Shown: one piece after another, positions 8,559-16,934 of the stretch
Position numbering within the stretch: position 1 is the first letter of the stretch
Layout: the number at the start of each line of letters is the position of its first letter
Notes under the pieces: model-generated
What the model was told of the DNA's origin: nothing
Seen by the model: the letters and a program-made list of their open reading frames with translations, nothing else
Databases searched by the model: none
Source: Armatimonas rosea
Lineage (GTDB): Bacteria > Armatimonadota > Armatimonadia > Armatimonadales > Armatimonadaceae
Length of the DNA: 64,000 nucleotides
Assembly (NCBI RefSeq): GCF_014202505.1
Contig: NZ_JACHGW010000002.1
Span: 1,240,001 to 1,304,000, forward strand
Direction: 5' to 3'
Program-made: the position numbers and the translations under genes

Positions 8559-8572
8559 TACCTTGAAAGGTA
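8559..8572 (+). promoter_or_regulatory. Palindrome over the prepilin ribosome-binding site
   Basis: TACCTT-ga-AAGGTA is a perfect 6-bp inverted repeat whose right arm contains the AAGG ribosome site of the next gene, five bases before its ATG. It could mask initiation or be an operator; both are inference. Confidence 0.4.
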
Positions 8573-8577
8573 CGAAA

Positions 8578-9381
8578 ATGTCACAGAAAGACACTAAACG
8601 GAGCGCGTTTACGCTCATTGAACTTCTCGTTGTTATTGCAATCATTGCCATCCTTGCAGCGATCCTCTTCCCGGTCTTTGCCCAGGCACGTGAGAAGGCG
8701 CGCGCCATCTCCTGCCTCTCTAACATGAAGCAGCTGGGAACGTCGTTCATGATGTATGTCCAGGACTACGACGAGACCTTCCCCCTGGGTGTCCAGGAGG
8801 ACTGGAACAATGGCTGGCCGACCGCCGTTCAGCCCTATGTCAAGAGCCTGGGGATCTTCCGCTGCCCCGACGACGGCGATCTTACCCAGGTGGACTGGAC
8901 CGTGGGCTGGGCAGGCGTCCCGATCTCCTACGCCACCAATGGCTTCCAGCAGTGGAATGGCTCTACCTGGCAGGTCTTTGGCCTGATCGGTGTCTCTCAG
9001 GCCTGGATGGGGAGCGGGGCTGCTGGTCGTGGCATGGCGATCATGAACCGACCCGCCGACACGATCCTCCTGGCAGAGAAGCACAACCGTGAGGTGCGAC
9101 GCAATGGTGGGACCGGAAATCTCTCGGGCTGGGGACCGGGCCACACGATCACCGGAGTGAACTGGTGGGACTGGGTTGGCCCTGGCCAGATGCCCGATGG
9201 TACCCGCTCCCTGACCGCTGCCTACCCCAATGGGCGCAATGGTGCCGTGAGCTTCAAGCACAACGAGCGCAGCAACTTTGTCTTTGCGGACGGCCATGCT
9301 AAGTCCATGGTGCCCTACACCACCAACCCGGACCCGGTAAACCGCCCTCTCGATAACATGTGGAATGCACAGCGAAACTAA
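8578..9381 (+). CDS. Prepilin-like protein with H-X9-DG domain
   Basis: The start is set by AAAGG before the ATG and by the type IV/II prepilin leader that follows ([20 protein letters not shown]). The leader is cleaved and N-methylated by a prepilin peptidase before Phe. The 267-residue protein then has the block [12 protein letters not shown] and a C-terminal H-X9-DG signature ([12 protein letters not shown]). This is the domain type expanded in planctomycetes and Armatimonadota, usually as many paralogues of unknown cargo or surface role. It follows a LacI regulator and overlaps nothing, but is two bases from a lipoprotein gene. A second copy lies at 19863. Confidence 0.9.
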   Translation: MSQKDTKRSAFTLIELLVVIAIIAILAAILFPVFAQAREKARAISCLSNMKQLGTSFMMYVQDYDETFPLGVQEDWNNGWPTAVQPYVKSLGIFRCPDDGDLTQVDWTVGWAGVPISYATNGFQQWNGSTWQVFGLIGVSQAWMGSGAAGRGMAIMNRPADTILLAEKHNREVRRNGGTGNLSGWGPGHTITGVNWWDWVGPGQMPDGTRSLTAAYPNGRNGAVSFKHNERSNFVFADGHAKSMVPYTTNPDPVNRPLDNMWNAQRN

Positions 9382-9382
9382 G

Positions 9383-9613
9383 ATGCCAAAGAACCTTTTT
9401 GTGATTGCAGCACTAGCCCTCATGGGCATGGCGCTCCTCGCGGGTTGTGGGGATAAGGGCGCGGATGCTCCCAAGACCCCGCAGGAGGTCAAGGACTTCA
9501 AGGGCGGGCCACCGCCCCCAGAGGCCCAGGCCAAGATTCGTGAGATGATGCAGAAGGGCGGCGGTCCCGGTGGGGCACCGCCACAGGCGGGTCAGCCACC
9601 CGCAGGGCGCTAA
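9383..9613 (+). CDS. Small Gly/Pro-rich lipoprotein
   Basis: The ATG at 9383, one base after the prepilin stop, gives 76 residues. A lipobox (LLAGC) ends a 20-residue hydrophobic leader, so the mature protein is a lipid-anchored peptide of about 53 residues rich in Gly, Pro and Gln (GGPPPPEAQ, GGGPGGAPPQAGQPP). Some members of this type follow prepilin genes, and the spacing here implies cotranslation. No enzymatic motif. An alternative ATG at 9365 lies inside the prepilin gene. Confidence 0.72.
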   Translation: MPKNLFVIAALALMGMALLAGCGDKGADAPKTPQEVKDFKGGPPPPEAQAKIREMMQKGGGPGGAPPQAGQPPAGR

Positions 9614-9620
9614 AAAACAA

Positions 9621-9660
9621 AAAACTCCGGGGGAGGCTGGCCTCCCCCGGAGTTTTTTTT
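9621..9660. terminator. Strong bidirectional intrinsic terminator
   Basis: A perfect 16-bp stem (9621-9636 with 9641-9656), a four-base loop ctgg and an eight-T run. It separates the convergent lipoprotein and aldo/keto reductase genes; A and T tracts on both sides let it work on both strands. Confidence 0.92.
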
Positions 9661-10698
9661 CTACTTCAGTGCCTCTTCAATCGCTGCGATCTCATCGGCA
9701 GCGAACTTCGTCTTTTCCGCGGCTTTGACATTCTCCACAATCTGCTCCGGGCGGCTTGCCCCGATCAGTGCCGATGTCATCCGGGAGTCACGGAGCACCC
9801 AGGAGAGCGACATCTGTGCCAGGCTCTGGCCCCGGTCGGCGGCAATCGCATTGAGGCGGTTGAGCTTGGCGACCGTCTCCGGGGTGACTGCCGACTCTTG
9901 CAAGAAGCCCGAGGGCTGCTTGGCGCGGGAGTCGTCGGGGATCGTGCCGGTGAGGTACTTGTTGGTCAGGAGCCCCTGTGCGAGCGGGCAGAAGGCGATC
10001 AGGCCGATGCCGCGATCCCCGCAGACATCGGTCAGGCCGTTCTCAATCCAGCGGTTGAGCAGGGAGTAGCTCGGCTGGTGCAGGATGGGCTTGATGAACC
10101 CATTGGCCTCACAGACCGCCAAGGCCAGCTTGGTCTGCTCCGCAGAGTAGCTGGAGATCGCGGCATAGAGTGCCTTCCCCGAGCGCACAGCGGAGTCGAG
10201 TGCGCCCATGGTCTCCTCCAAGGGCGTGTTGGGGTCGGGGCGGTGGGAGTAGAAGATATCGACGTAGTCTAGCTGAAGGCGCTTGAGGCTGGCATCCAGG
10301 CTCGCGAGCAGGTACTTGCGGCTCCCCCACTCGCCGTAGGGGCCGGGCCACATCCGGTAGCCTGCCTTGGTCGAGATAATCAGCTCATCCCGGTAGCCGG
10401 CGAAGTCGTCCTTGAGAATCCGCCCGACCCGCGTCTCCGCAGCACCTGGGGAGGGGCCGTAGTTATTGGCGAGATCGAAGTGGGTGATGCCATTATCGAA
10501 GCTGGCAAAGAGCATCTGCCGTGCGTTCTCATGGAGCGAGGCTTCGTCGGTGTGGCGTGCCGCATCGGTGCCGGGGTCCCCAAAGTTGTGCCAGCAGCCA
10601 ATCGAGATCGCCGGGAGGTGGAGCCCGGAGCGCCCACAGCGGCGGAACCAGCCGGCCGTGTTTTCGTAGCGGGAAGAAGAAGGAGTGTAGTTGGACAT
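9661..10698 (-). CDS. Aldo/keto reductase, YghZ-like
   Basis: A 345-residue NAD(P)H-dependent TIM-barrel reductase. The catalytic tetrad is visible as D and Y in FDLANNYG, K in IISTKAGYRM and H in FYSHRPD. The GYRMWPGPYGEWGSRKY block is typical of the YghZ / KCNAB-like subgroup, which reduces L-glyceraldehyde 3-phosphate or methylglyoxal. Substrate is by analogy only. The ATG at 10698 is chosen because the longer frame overlaps the divergent gene's promoter. It ends at the shared bidirectional terminator. Confidence 0.9.
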   Translation of the reverse strand: MSNYTPSSSRYENTAGWFRRCGRSGLHLPAISIGCWHNFGDPGTDAARHTDEASLHENARQMLFASFDNGITHFDLANNYGPSPGAAETRVGRILKDDFAGYRDELIISTKAGYRMWPGPYGEWGSRKYLLASLDASLKRLQLDYVDIFYSHRPDPNTPLEETMGALDSAVRSGKALYAAISSYSAEQTKLALAVCEANGFIKPILHQPSYSLLNRWIENGLTDVCGDRGIGLIAFCPLAQGLLTNKYLTGTIPDDSRAKQPSGFLQESAVTPETVAKLNRLNAIAADRGQSLAQMSLSWVLRDSRMTSALIGASRPEQIVENVKAAEKTKFAADEIAAIEEALK

Positions 10699-10746
10699 AG
10701 CAGGACTAGGTTCGGCAACGAGGGAGAACTTACCTGCCCAAAACCG

Positions 10747-10755
10747 TGCTATAAT
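10747..10755 (+). promoter_or_regulatory. Extended -10 promoter TGcTATAAT
   Basis: TG at 10747-10748, one base, then consensus TATAAT at 10750-10755. It ends nine bases before the ATG of the small membrane protein at 10765, implying a leader of about three bases. The -35 region is weak, as expected for an extended -10. Confidence 0.65.
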
Positions 10756-10764
10756 GCCTTTGCA

Positions 10765-11124
10765 ATGAACCAGGCTGAGGAAAAATCTCCCCCAACCGCT
10801 CCTCCCGCTACGCCACCAAAGATGGTTGCCGTGCGTCGCCGTACCCGCCGCCGCCGCTCTGCGCCGCCCGTGCGCCGCAAGACACTGAGTGTTCTCTTGG
10901 TCTGCTTCGTCGTTGTCTTCATCCTGGCCGCGGTCCCCGAGCTGAGAAACGCCATCGCGAGCTACCTCCACCAGCTGTTCGGCGGGAAGCGCATGCCGGT
11001 TGAGGTCGTGGCTCTCCTGCTTGCGGGCTTGGTGCTGGTCTATCTCATCCCAGGAGTCGAGGACAAGGTCCTTGTCGCGGTTGGGCTACGCAAGCGCTCG
11101 CGGAGCCGCAATAGCCACCGCTAG
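10765..11124 (+). CDS. Small membrane protein with Arg-rich N-terminus
   Basis: A 119-residue protein of unknown function. Residues 21-40 are strongly basic (RRRTRRRR, then RRK), followed by a membrane segment at about 41-57 (VLLVCFVVVFILAAV). A second one lies at about 77-95 (VVALLLAGLVLVYLIPG). The tail is again basic. The charges predict both termini in the cytoplasm. A TATAAT nine bases before the ATG suggests near-leaderless expression. It is convergent with the ComEA-like gene, eight bases away. Confidence 0.7.
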   Translation: MNQAEEKSPPTAPPATPPKMVAVRRRTRRRRSAPPVRRKTLSVLLVCFVVVFILAAVPELRNAIASYLHQLFGGKRMPVEVVALLLAGLVLVYLIPGVEDKVLVAVGLRKRSRSRNSHR

Positions 11125-11131
11125 TGCCTGG

Positions 11132-11872
11132 CTAGAGCGTGAGGAAGGGGCGCATCTTCTCCAGCTTCTTCTCACCAATTCCGCGCACTTCTTTAAGCTC
11201 CTCTAGCTCTTTGAACCCGCCGTTGCTCTGTCGGTAGTCCAGGATGCTCTGGGCCGTACTCGGGCCGACTCCGGGAAGCTTCTGAAGGTCCGCGAGAGTT
11301 GCGTTATTAAGCTTTACGAGGCCCTCTCCCGGCGTATGAAACTTGCCCGCGCTCCCGTGCGACGAGGGATGCGTTGCGGCGGGAGCGGAGACGGGGGGCG
11401 GTACGGGCTGGGCCTTTCCAAGCACGCGGCTGCCGATACCTGGAGGAGAACTGCTCACTTGGGGCTGCGCGACTGCCTGGCGGGTGGGCACATGGAGCTG
11501 GTCGGCGTCTTTTAGGTGGTCCGCGAGGTTGAGGGCCTCCTGCTGGGCGTTGCTCTGGAAGCCTCCGGCGCGCTGGATCGCATGGAAGAGCCGCTGGCCG
11601 GGGCGAAAGGTGTAGACGCCGGGACGCTTGACCGCGCCGCTGACATAGACCACAAGCTCCGTCGCCGCAGGTGTTGGGCGAGGCGTGCTGGGAGAGAGCG
11701 GAGGGGGCGCTGTAGGGGTTGGTCGTGCGCCGGCCTTGAGAACCGTGGGCTCCAGCGGCGTGGCGCGGGAGCGGTAGGCGGCACTTCCGAGACCAAAGAG
11801 CAGGAGAACCCCCACCGCGACGGCGAGACCAAAGCGTTCTCTATGGCTGAGAGAGGCAAGCGGGTTTTGCAT
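11132..11872 (-). CDS. comEA: ComEA-like DNA-binding protein
   Basis: The 246-residue protein starts at the ATG 11872 with AAAGGAA at proper distance. A membrane anchor (about 15-32, LAVAVGVLLLFGLGSAAY) is followed by a Pro-rich linker. An SLBB domain (about 70-130, VYVSGAVKRPGVYTFRPGQ) comes next. The C-terminal helix-hairpin-helix (about 185-245, LNNATLADLQKLPGVG and VRGIGEKKLEKMRPF) is the DNA-binding unit. This is the architecture of ComEA, the periplasmic DNA receptor for competence. No comEC or other competence gene is in the window. Confidence 0.9.
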   Translation of the reverse strand: MQNPLASLSHRERFGLAVAVGVLLLFGLGSAAYRSRATPLEPTVLKAGARPTPTAPPPLSPSTPRPTPAATELVVYVSGAVKRPGVYTFRPGQRLFHAIQRAGGFQSNAQQEALNLADHLKDADQLHVPTRQAVAQPQVSSSPPGIGSRVLGKAQPVPPPVSAPAATHPSSHGSAGKFHTPGEGLVKLNNATLADLQKLPGVGPSTAQSILDYRQSNGGFKELEELKEVRGIGEKKLEKMRPFLTL

Positions 11873-11941
11873 ATTCAAGAGTTCCTTTCTGTCGCTTCTA
11901 AAACGGTTGGGAACCCCGGAATCTGACAAAACCCGCAAGAT

Positions 11942-12844
11942 TTATTTTTTGGTGACTCCCCAGGCCCCTGTAAAGCTCTCGCCGGGCTCAAGCCGTTTGA
12001 GGCCCCACTCGGGGTGGTTGAAGGCATCGCTGCCGCAGGTCATGGGCTCGATCGCCAGGGAGCGGCGGCGGTAGGGAGCGGGCATGTTCTCCCCGGTGTA
12101 GAGCACCACATAGTCAAAGGCCTCGTCCATCCAGACCGTCACCTCAGCGTCCGCGCTTGCCAGGGTCACGTTGGCGCGGCCTTGGGCATCGCGCTGGGGA
12201 GCGAGGAAGCAGTGGTTGAAGACCGTGGAGCCGATAGCGGTGGGAGTGCGATAGTCCAGGCCCGCCTCTGCCACCGAGAAGATCGTCCCTGTGGGAATGA
12301 ACTGCTTCATCTCCAAGACCGAGTCAAACGGGAGCGTGAGCCGATCCCCATCGACGCGCTCGGAGCCAACCGTGAAGTAGGGATGGAAGCCCACCGCGAC
12401 CGGAGCCGCGTCCATGCCCGTGTTGGTGACTACAAAGCGACAGGTCAGCCCCGTGTCATCGAGAGAGTAGGTGAGCTCCAGCCCCAGAGGAAAGGGGTAG
12501 CCGTGTGCGCCCAAGAAATCGAGGGTGAAGCGCACCAGGCTCTCGCTCTGCTCCGCCACCTCCCAGACCAGGGTTCGGACAAAGCCATGGATCGCGTTGG
12601 GGCCGTCTTTATCGGTCTGGGGGAGCTGGTGGTAGGTACCGTCCCAGGCATAGGTCCCCCCCGCGACTCGTCCGGGGAAGGGGATGAGCACATCGCCTTG
12701 TCCCCCTTGCTTCTGCTCCTTGCCCTGGTAGCCGGTCGCGACCGGCTGGCCGTCTTTTGTCACGCCCCGTAGCGAGGCTCCGTAGGCGGCAACCGCCGCT
12801 TCCCATACGCCGTGGCGCAGGATGAGTTCTTGATCGTCGTTCAT
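11942..12844 (-). CDS. Aldose 1-epimerase (mutarotase)
   Basis: A 300-residue galactose-mutarotase-like protein that interconverts alpha and beta anomers of sugars. Substrate-contact motifs are IHGFVR, the catalytic-His block GFHPYF, and EPMTCGSDAFN with the general-base Glu. It is the third gene of a sugar-acid operon, its ATG overlapping the stop of the enolase-superfamily gene by four bases. The D-sugar handled is unknown. Confidence 0.88.
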   Translation of the reverse strand: MNDDQELILRHGVWEAAVAAYGASLRGVTKDGQPVATGYQGKEQKQGGQGDVLIPFPGRVAGGTYAWDGTYHQLPQTDKDGPNAIHGFVRTLVWEVAEQSESLVRFTLDFLGAHGYPFPLGLELTYSLDDTGLTCRFVVTNTGMDAAPVAVGFHPYFTVGSERVDGDRLTLPFDSVLEMKQFIPTGTIFSVAEAGLDYRTPTAIGSTVFNHCFLAPQRDAQGRANVTLASADAEVTVWMDEAFDYVVLYTGENMPAPYRRRSLAIEPMTCGSDAFNHPEWGLKRLEPGESFTGAWGVTKK

Positions 12845-13968
12845 AGTGTAAATTGCCCCAGCTGAAGGAGGTCCACGGTCACCCCGAGGCCGGGGGCTGT
12901 CGGGACAGTCGCCATGCCGTCTTCAAGCTCGATGCCCTGAGAGAATACCGCATGGAAGGGGTCTTCGAGTGTATCGGTCTCCAGTAGTGGGGGACGGAGC
13001 TCGACACGGCCGGGGTGGCGGATATCGGAGGCGAGAAAGTGTAGCGAGGCGGCGAGGTTGAGCGGGGTGCCCAGGGAGCGCGGCACGACATTGACCCCGT
13101 GTGCCGATGCCACCGTGCGGATCTTCTGTGCCTCGCTCAGGCCACCGCACCAGGCGGGGTTTACCTGGAAGGTGCCAATCGCCTGGGTGGCAAGAAGTGC
13201 CTCAAAGGCCCAGCGTGTCTGCTCGTAGCGCCCGGCCGAGAGCGGGAGCGTGGTCTGCGCGGCGAGGCGTGCCCAGGCGGTGACTGGCTCGGCGGCAAGC
13301 GGGTCGGCGAGGGCGGTGAAGCCCTGCTCGGCGAGGGCGCGGCAGATAATGGCGGCCTCGGGGACATCGTAGGAGCCGTGTGCCTCGGCGGCGAAGGGAA
13401 TATCGGGGAGCTCCTTGCGCAGGGCACGGGCGAGCGCGGCATCGGCGGCGAGGCTACGGCCCACCTGCACCAGCAAGGCACGCGCCCCGCTCTCGACCGC
13501 ACGGTGCGCCTCGGCGAGCATCCGGGGGATGCGCTCGCTCTCGGGGCCCTCGCGGAAGTAGAGCCCCGTGGCGTAGCAGGGAATGCGCTCGCGGGTGCGG
13601 CCCCCCAGAAGTGCGCTCACCGACTGCCCGAGGAGCTTGCCCTTGAGGTCCCAGAGCGCCATGTCGATCCCACTGAGCGCGCCGATCAAGACCCCCCGAC
13701 GCCCAAAGGGGAGCGCGGCCTGCCAGAGCCGATCCCAGAGCGGGTCGGTGGCAAGCGGGTCCTGACCACGAAGCAGCGGCCCGAAAAACTCGGTCACGGC
13801 GGGTGCCAAGACTGCCGGTGGCCCCGCACACTCGCCCCAACCCTCCGTGCCATCGTCGGCGATGACGCACACCAAGAGCGCCTCACGGACAGCAACCCGG
13901 CCCCGCGCCCAGCCGTAGGGCTCGGTAAGAGGGGCACGCAGTCGAAAGGCTCTGACTTCCCGAACCAT
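12841..13968 (-). CDS. Enolase-superfamily protein with altered active site
   Basis: The 375-residue protein has the two-part enolase-superfamily fold: N-terminal capping domain (1-125; GWGECAGPP, SGIDMALWDLKGK) and a TIM barrel. It resembles mandelate racemase/galactonate dehydratase-type members. By position-by-position reading, however, the usual catalytic set is rewritten. The first metal Asp is Glu195 (EAHGSY) and the second metal Glu is Asp222 (ADPL). The third metal Glu is Arg247 (LSAGRYE). The QPD Asp is Asn270 (VNPAWCGG) and the catalytic His is Arg297 (VVPRSLGTP). The KxK lysines are replaced around Gln168. The start ATG lies two bases after the aldolase stop. It may be a divergent enzyme or a non-catalytic paralogue. 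Confidence 0.8.
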   Translation of the reverse strand: MVREVRAFRLRAPLTEPYGWARGRVAVREALLVCVIADDGTEGWGECAGPPAVLAPAVTEFFGPLLRGQDPLATDPLWDRLWQAALPFGRRGVLIGALSGIDMALWDLKGKLLGQSVSALLGGRTRERIPCYATGLYFREGPESERIPRMLAEAHRAVESGARALLVQVGRSLAADAALARALRKELPDIPFAAEAHGSYDVPEAAIICRALAEQGFTALADPLAAEPVTAWARLAAQTTLPLSAGRYEQTRWAFEALLATQAIGTFQVNPAWCGGLSEAQKIRTVASAHGVNVVPRSLGTPLNLAASLHFLASDIRHPGRVELRPPLLETDTLEDPFHAVFSQGIELEDGMATVPTAPGLGVTVDLLQLGQFTL

Positions 13969-13970
13969 GT

Positions 13971-14615
13971 CTAGGCGCGCGCCTTGGCCACGGCGGCGAC
14001 AAAGGCCTTGGCAGTCTCGGTGAGGGCGGCCCAGTCCTTGTTCTTGAGGACCTCTTTGCTCACCAGCGACGATCCCGCGGCCACAGCGGCGCAGCCGGCC
14101 TTGATAAACTCGCCCGCGGTGTTGAGATCGACACCGCCCGTGGGGATGATCTGGAGCTGGGGCAGGGGAGCCTTGAGCGCCTTGATGTAGCTGGGGCCGA
14201 GGCCGTCGGCGGGGAAGATCTTGATAAAGTCCGCGCCCGCTTCGTGGGCGGTGAGCGCCTCGGTGGGGGTGTAGGCCCCGCAGACAATCGGGACGTTGTA
14301 GCGGCGGCACATCTCGATAATCTCGACCTTCATCACAGGGGAGACGGCAAACTGCGCCCCGGCAAGGATCGCCATGCGGGTGGTCTCAGCATCCAGGACC
14401 GTCCCGACACCCATCAGGATCGCATCGCCTAGCTCTTTGCGCACCGCGGTGATGACCTGGAGGGCGTTGGGGGTGGTCATGGTCACCTCCATCGAGGTCA
14501 CGCCTCCCGCCGCAAGGGCCTTGGCAACGTCCATTAGCTGCTCACTGGAGTCTGCGCGGATCACGGCCACGACGCCGGGGTTGAGCATTCGCTCGATAAT
14601 CTGATACTTACTCAT
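13971..14615 (-). CDS. eda: KDPG/KDPGal-type aldolase
   Basis: A 214-residue class I aldolase that cleaves 2-keto-3-deoxy-6-phosphogluconate (or -galactonate) to pyruvate and glyceraldehyde 3-phosphate. The Schiff-base Lys is K132 in DFIKIFPA and the general base is E43 in MEVTMTTP; GVGTV and PTGGV bind the phosphate. It leads an operon with an enolase-superfamily protein and a mutarotase, consistent with a sugar-acid pathway of Entner-Doudoroff or DeLey-Doudoroff type. Neither kinase nor dehydrogenase is present nearby. TATCAT lies ten bases before the ATG. Confidence 0.93.
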   Translation of the reverse strand: MSKYQIIERMLNPGVVAVIRADSSEQLMDVAKALAAGGVTSMEVTMTTPNALQVITAVRKELGDAILMGVGTVLDAETTRMAILAGAQFAVSPVMKVEIIEMCRRYNVPIVCGAYTPTEALTAHEAGADFIKIFPADGLGPSYIKALKAPLPQLQIIPTGGVDLNTAGEFIKAGCAAVAAGSSLVSKEVLKNKDWAALTETAKAFVAAVAKARA

Positions 14616-14625
14616 AGCGCTTTCT

Positions 14626-14631
14626 ATGATA
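14626..14631 (-). promoter_or_regulatory. -10 box TATCAT for the sugar-acid operon
   Basis: TATCAT on the minus strand ends ten bases before the aldolase ATG; no ribosome site is evident between them. Confidence 0.4.
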
Positions 14632-14649
14632 GCACAGCTTCGGGGACGT

Positions 14650-15102
14650 TTATGGTTTGGGGCGAGAGCGCAGGAAGCAGTAGACCGAAGACGAGGCACA
14701 GACCATCGCCAGTACCCAGCCCAGCTCGATCTTGACACCGTCACTGCCGTTGCCAAGACCCAGCCCGACCACGCTCGCAACCCAGACCAGCGCTAAGAAC
14801 GACAGAGTCCCCTCGATGCTCCGAGGGACCGCGAAGTGCTGCGTGTGGTTGAGCAGGGGGAGCAGGTTGGCGACGAGGGCAAGGCTTAGGATAAACCAGA
14901 GCGGAGTGGTCACTCCCAAAAAGTGAACGGTGCCATTGAAGGCCGAGAGAGTCACCTCCCCTCCCCCGAACATCAGCGCCACACGGGCAAACCCACTGAC
15001 CTCCGTGCCATCGAGCTTGAAGGTTACCCAGGGAAGGAAGAAGGCGAGGACACCCGCGATCAGTGCCACGAGGAGAACGGTATTTTTCTGCTTTGGATCC
15101 AT
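14650..15102 (-). CDS. Unknown membrane protein, four segments
   Basis: The ATG at 15102 (MDPKQKN) has GGGAGA upstream and gives 150 residues. Hydrophobic segments fall near residues 8-26, 60-82, 95-113 and 120-140, ending in a basic tail (RSRPKP). I do not recognise the family. It is divergent from the SIS gene at 15160, with about 57 bases between starts, and monocistronic as far as can be seen. Confidence 0.65.
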   Translation of the reverse strand: MDPKQKNTVLLVALIAGVLAFFLPWVTFKLDGTEVSGFARVALMFGGGEVTLSAFNGTVHFLGVTTPLWFILSLALVANLLPLLNHTQHFAVPRSIEGTLSFLALVWVASVVGLGLGNGSDGVKIELGWVLAMVCASSSVYCFLRSRPKP

Positions 15103-15147
15103 GGTTTTCTCCCGAACAAGAATTAAGGCAGTGTATCCGACCGTGGG

Positions 15148-15153
15148 TACAAT
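15148..15153 (+). promoter_or_regulatory. Leaderless -10 box TACAAT for the SIS gene
   Basis: TACAAT is followed by exactly six bases and then the ATG at 15160, so the A of ATG is the predicted +1. Confidence 0.65.
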
Positions 15154-15159
15154 AGGCAC

Positions 15160-16182
15160 ATGTCAATTCTTCTCTCTGAGATCAATGAGCAGCCTGTTGC
15201 GATGGAGCGGGCGCTGGCGGGCGGTAAGGACGCCATTGCGGAGCTGGTGGCGCAGATCAAGAAGCGCGAGGTGCGGTATGTCATTCTCGCGGCTCGTGGG
15301 ACCAGCGATAACGCGGCCACCTACGCAAAGTACTTGCTACAGCTTACGGTGGGGATTCCCTGCGGGCTCGCGGCACCGTCGGTGCATACCCTCTACGAGG
15401 CCGAGGTCAACTACAAAGACGCGCTGGTGATCGGGGTCTCGCAGTCCGGGGCGGGCGACGATATCAACGAGGTGATGGTGCAGGCCAAGAAGAGCGGCGC
15501 GCTCACCGCGGCGATCACCAACACGGAGGGCTCGCGGCTCTCGGAGATCGCGGAGCACGTGCTGTTCTGCAATGCGGGGCTTGAGCGGGCGGTGGCGGCC
15601 ACCAAGACCTACACCACGACCCTGGCCCTCTTTGCCAAGCTCGCCGCGCGCTGGGCCGGCGACACGGCGCTGGCGGAGACCCTCTGGCGGGTCCCGGATG
15701 CCCTGCGTACCGAGCTTCATCGCCTCTCGGGGCGGGCGGAGACAGTCGCACACTCCCTCACCCACGCGGAGCGGATTCTTGCCGTGGCGCGCGGCCTGCA
15801 CCTCTGCACCGCGATTGAGTCGTCGCTCAAGATCGCCGAGACCACCCACACCACCACCCAAGCGTTCTCGTCGGCGGACCTGCTCCACGGCCCGATCGCC
15901 AGTGTCCCCGCCAACACGCCCTGCCTGCTTTTGTTGCCTAATGGGAAGACCAAGCCCATGATGCTCGAAGTGGCGGCCAAGCTAGAAGGGCGAGGCGCGC
16001 GGGTGCTCACGGTCTCCACCGATGCCGATGCCGCGCTTCCCCTCACCGACACCGGCACCGAGCTTCTGGCCCCGCTGGTGGATATCCTGCCCGCCCAGCT
16101 CCTGGCCTACCACCTGACAGTCGCCCGTGGCCTCGATCCCGACAACCCGAGCGGCCTGACCAAGGTGACGGTCACTCGCTGA
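15160..16182 (+). CDS. SIS-domain sugar-phosphate isomerase/deaminase (GlmS-C-like)
   Basis: A 340-residue protein with two tandem SIS folds like the isomerase half of GlmS but without the glutaminase domain. The phosphate loops ARGTSDNAA and SQSGAGDD and the ATKTYTT block are visible, along with a Lys-containing C-terminus (DPDNPSGLTKVTVT) that is diagnostic of this group. NagB-II type glucosamine-6-phosphate deaminase is the likeliest role; GlcN6P or FN6P isomerase are alternatives. It reads from a leaderless-type start and overlaps the end of the convergent HD gene by 11 bases. Confidence 0.86.
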   Translation: MSILLSEINEQPVAMERALAGGKDAIAELVAQIKKREVRYVILAARGTSDNAATYAKYLLQLTVGIPCGLAAPSVHTLYEAEVNYKDALVIGVSQSGAGDDINEVMVQAKKSGALTAAITNTEGSRLSEIAEHVLFCNAGLERAVAATKTYTTTLALFAKLAARWAGDTALAETLWRVPDALRTELHRLSGRAETVAHSLTHAERILAVARGLHLCTAIESSLKIAETTHTTTQAFSSADLLHGPIASVPANTPCLLLLPNGKTKPMMLEVAAKLEGRGARVLTVSTDADAALPLTDTGTELLAPLVDILPAQLLAYHLTVARGLDPDNPSGLTKVTVTR

Positions 16183-16762
16183 TCCAGCCCTTCTCCACCG
16201 CCTCACGAATCCAGCCCTCTGCGACCTCCCAGAGGGCGGGAGCTCCCACCCCAATCGGTCGGTTGCGCTCCGTGACACGTGCGGCGCTCACCCCGTGCTC
16301 CACCCAGCTCCCGCCGCTGTTTTTGTAGTTGGGGAGCATCCCACATAGCCGGTCCACCGCAGCGGCAAACCGCGCCTCGGGGGTCTCTTGCGCCTCGAAC
16401 TCGTCCCAGAGAGCGCGGTACTCGGCGGCCTGGTCGGGTGGCAGGAGCCCAAAGATGCGCTCCGCCGCCGCTTCTTCCCGCTCCCGCTTGTCGGCCATGG
16501 CGCTTGTGTCGTAGACAAAGCTATCGCCCGCATCGATCTCTACCAGGTCGTGGATCAGGGCGATCTTGAGGACACGGGGCAGGTCCAGCGGCACCGGCGC
16601 GTGCTCCGCAAGCGTGAGAGCCATCAGCGCGAAGTGCCAGGAGTGCTCGGCGGTGTTCTCCTTGCGCGGGTCGTGGATCAGGGAGGTGCGGCGCAAGATG
16701 GTCTTGAGCTGGTCGGCCTCCGTGAGGAAAGCGAGCTGCTGGGAAAGTCGTTGTGAAGTCAT
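16172..16762 (-). CDS. HD-domain phosphohydrolase (YfbR-like)
   Basis: A 196-residue member of the HD_3 group. The metal ligands are H and HD in ENTAEHSWH and LIHDLVEIDAGD, with a later Asp in FAAAVDRL. Relatives such as YfbR dephosphorylate deoxyribonucleoside 5'-monophosphates. The ATG at 16762 is used because the region before it does not align with the family and is AT-rich. It converges on the SIS gene with an 11-base overlap of coding ends. Confidence 0.82.
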   Translation of the reverse strand: MTSQRLSQQLAFLTEADQLKTILRRTSLIHDPRKENTAEHSWHFALMALTLAEHAPVPLDLPRVLKIALIHDLVEIDAGDSFVYDTSAMADKREREEAAAERIFGLLPPDQAAEYRALWDEFEAQETPEARFAAAVDRLCGMLPNYKNSGGSWVEHGVSAARVTERNRPIGVGAPALWEVAEGWIREAVEKGWISE

Positions 16763-16934
16763 GGCCTTATCTAGCCAATATACCTTAATGTAAAAAATAC
16801 GAGGAACCTGGTAATCCTGCGGGTCGAGTGGGCCACCGAGAATCCCAACAAATATACGAGATAGAAAAAAGACGGGGTTTTCTTCGTCGTAAATCAGGAA
16901 CAACACTTAAGGGAAGCAGAGGGTAAGAATAAGG
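16763..16934. other. AT-rich intergenic gap between divergent genes
   Basis: The 172 bases hold no supportable gene. They are more AT-rich than the surroundings. A TATATT on the minus strand (16777-16782) lies 14 bases before the HD gene, and an AGAGGG (16917-16922) precedes the coiled-coil gene. Confidence 0.5.
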
